Source of the DNA: an uncultured Verrucomicrobia subdivision 3 bacterium
Lineage (GTDB): Bacteria; Verrucomicrobiota; Verrucomicrobiae; Limisphaerales; UBA11358
NCBI GenBank assembly: GCA_903921455.1
Contig: CAIXPZ010000244.1
Coordinates: 1-25,409, forward strand
Length of the DNA stretch: 25,409 nt
Reading direction: 5' to 3'
Part shown: positions 25,149-25,409 of the stretch, piece after piece
Layout: every line of letters starts with the position of its first letter
Numbering within the stretch: position 1 is the first letter of the stretch
Program-made: the position numbers and the translations under genes
The notes under the pieces: model-generated
Told to the model about the DNA's origin: nothing
Databases searched by the model: none
The model's input: the letters and a program-made list of their open reading frames with translations, nothing else

Positions 25149-25409
25149 ATGAAGTGGTTAAGAACTTATTTTTCACATCTGATAAAAAGCTGGCTGGCAA
25201 ATCTGGCCCAGTTGCTCACAGTCCCGGCGTCCGTGCCAGCAATGGTGCCGCCATTGCCCGCAGTCCCGGCGCCATTGCCAGCAATGGTCCCGCCATTGCT
25301 CGCAGTCCCGCCGCCATTGCTCGCAGTCCCGCCGCCATTGCTCGCAGTCCCGCCGCCATTGCTCGCAGTCCCGCCGCCATTGCTCGCAGTCCCGCCGCCA
25401 TTGCTCGCA
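25149..25409 (+). CDS. Pro/Leu-rich heptad-repeat protein, N-terminal part (runs off the right edge)
   Basis: The frame from ATG 25149 is open to the window end (87 codons). It starts MKWLRTYFSHLIKSWLANLA, an amphipathic basic segment, and then becomes a repeat of seven residues, first irregular and then exact: VPPPLLA. A GTGAG stretch 4 bp before the ATG is a weak ribosome binding site, and AT-rich DNA precedes it. The repeat unit is 21 bp, so other frames, including one on the minus strand (MAAGLRA), are also open; which one is used cannot be decided here. I recognise no family. Proline-rich repeats of this type could be a surface or linker region. Confidence 0.45.
   Translation, partial: MKWLRTYFSHLIKSWLANLAQLLTVPASVPAMVPPLPAVPAPLPAMVPPLLAVPPPLLAVPPPLLAVPPPLLAVPPPLLAVPPPLLA
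25302..25409. repeat. Perfect 21-bp tandem repeat, at least 5 copies
   Basis: The unit GCAGTCCCGCCGCCATTGCTC is repeated exactly five times from 25302 to 25406 and continues beyond the window. Diverged units precede it from about 25205. Identical copies next to diverged ones suggest recent expansion. Confidence 0.95.

Noticed and set aside
25205..25409. CRISPR array
   Set aside because: The repeats are back to back with no unique spacers; it is a coding-type tandem repeat.

Overview
The window is about 25 kb of bacterial chromosome. It most likely comes from the Verrucomicrobiota, or a relative in the PVC group. This rests on overall character rather than a marker gene: Shine-Dalgarno sequences are mostly weak, there is a Lys/Ala-rich protein with 'MSAA..KARI.AA.KARWAK' repeats, Rex sits beside amidoligase/transglutaminase genes, and small palindromic 'CGCAGATT' and 'TTTCAAGTT' repeat elements are scattered through it. 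No rRNA gene is present, so the taxon is an inference.

Region 1 (1-8036) is an integrated mobilizable element whose left end lies outside the window. It holds a large primase/RecD-like helicase gene, two small unknown genes, and a four-gene ATGA-coupled mobilization operon (unknown, MobC-like, relaxase, unknown). A tyrosine integrase and a tiny membrane protein close it off, abutting the 5' end of a tRNA-Ser(GCU) gene (8037-8129). The first 139 bases look like the end of an IS21-type insertion sequence that has cut into the helicase gene, so this copy may be damaged.

Region 2 (8172-13304, all minus strand) holds a secreted SGNH/GDSL hydrolase, a SatP-type acetate transporter, and a three-gene operon. 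That operon comprises a truncated circularly permuted ATP-grasp fused to an alpha-E domain, followed by two transglutaminase-like proteins. These families recur together and are thought to make or attach peptides. Here the front half of the ATP-grasp is missing, cut off exactly where the divergent rex gene begins.

Region 3 (13305-16287) holds rex, with a near-perfect Rex operator 41 bp upstream, then mnmA (tRNA 2-thiolation) on the other strand. A small basic histone-like protein with a strong terminator follows. Next comes a gene-free stretch that could fold into three hairpins just before gltB.

Region 4 (16288-23219) is the glutamate synthase operon, gltB and gltD. It is interrupted between the two subunits by a GxxExxY-family gene bracketed by inverted 'CGCAGATT' repeats, and is followed by a degenerate receiver-like protein. 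Region 5 (23220-25409) has a cold-shock protein with a good promoter and ribosome binding site, then hemW (a radical-SAM heme chaperone) carrying an in-frame palindromic insertion. At the right edge is the start of a proline/leucine-rich heptad-repeat reading frame made of perfect 21-bp tandem repeats.
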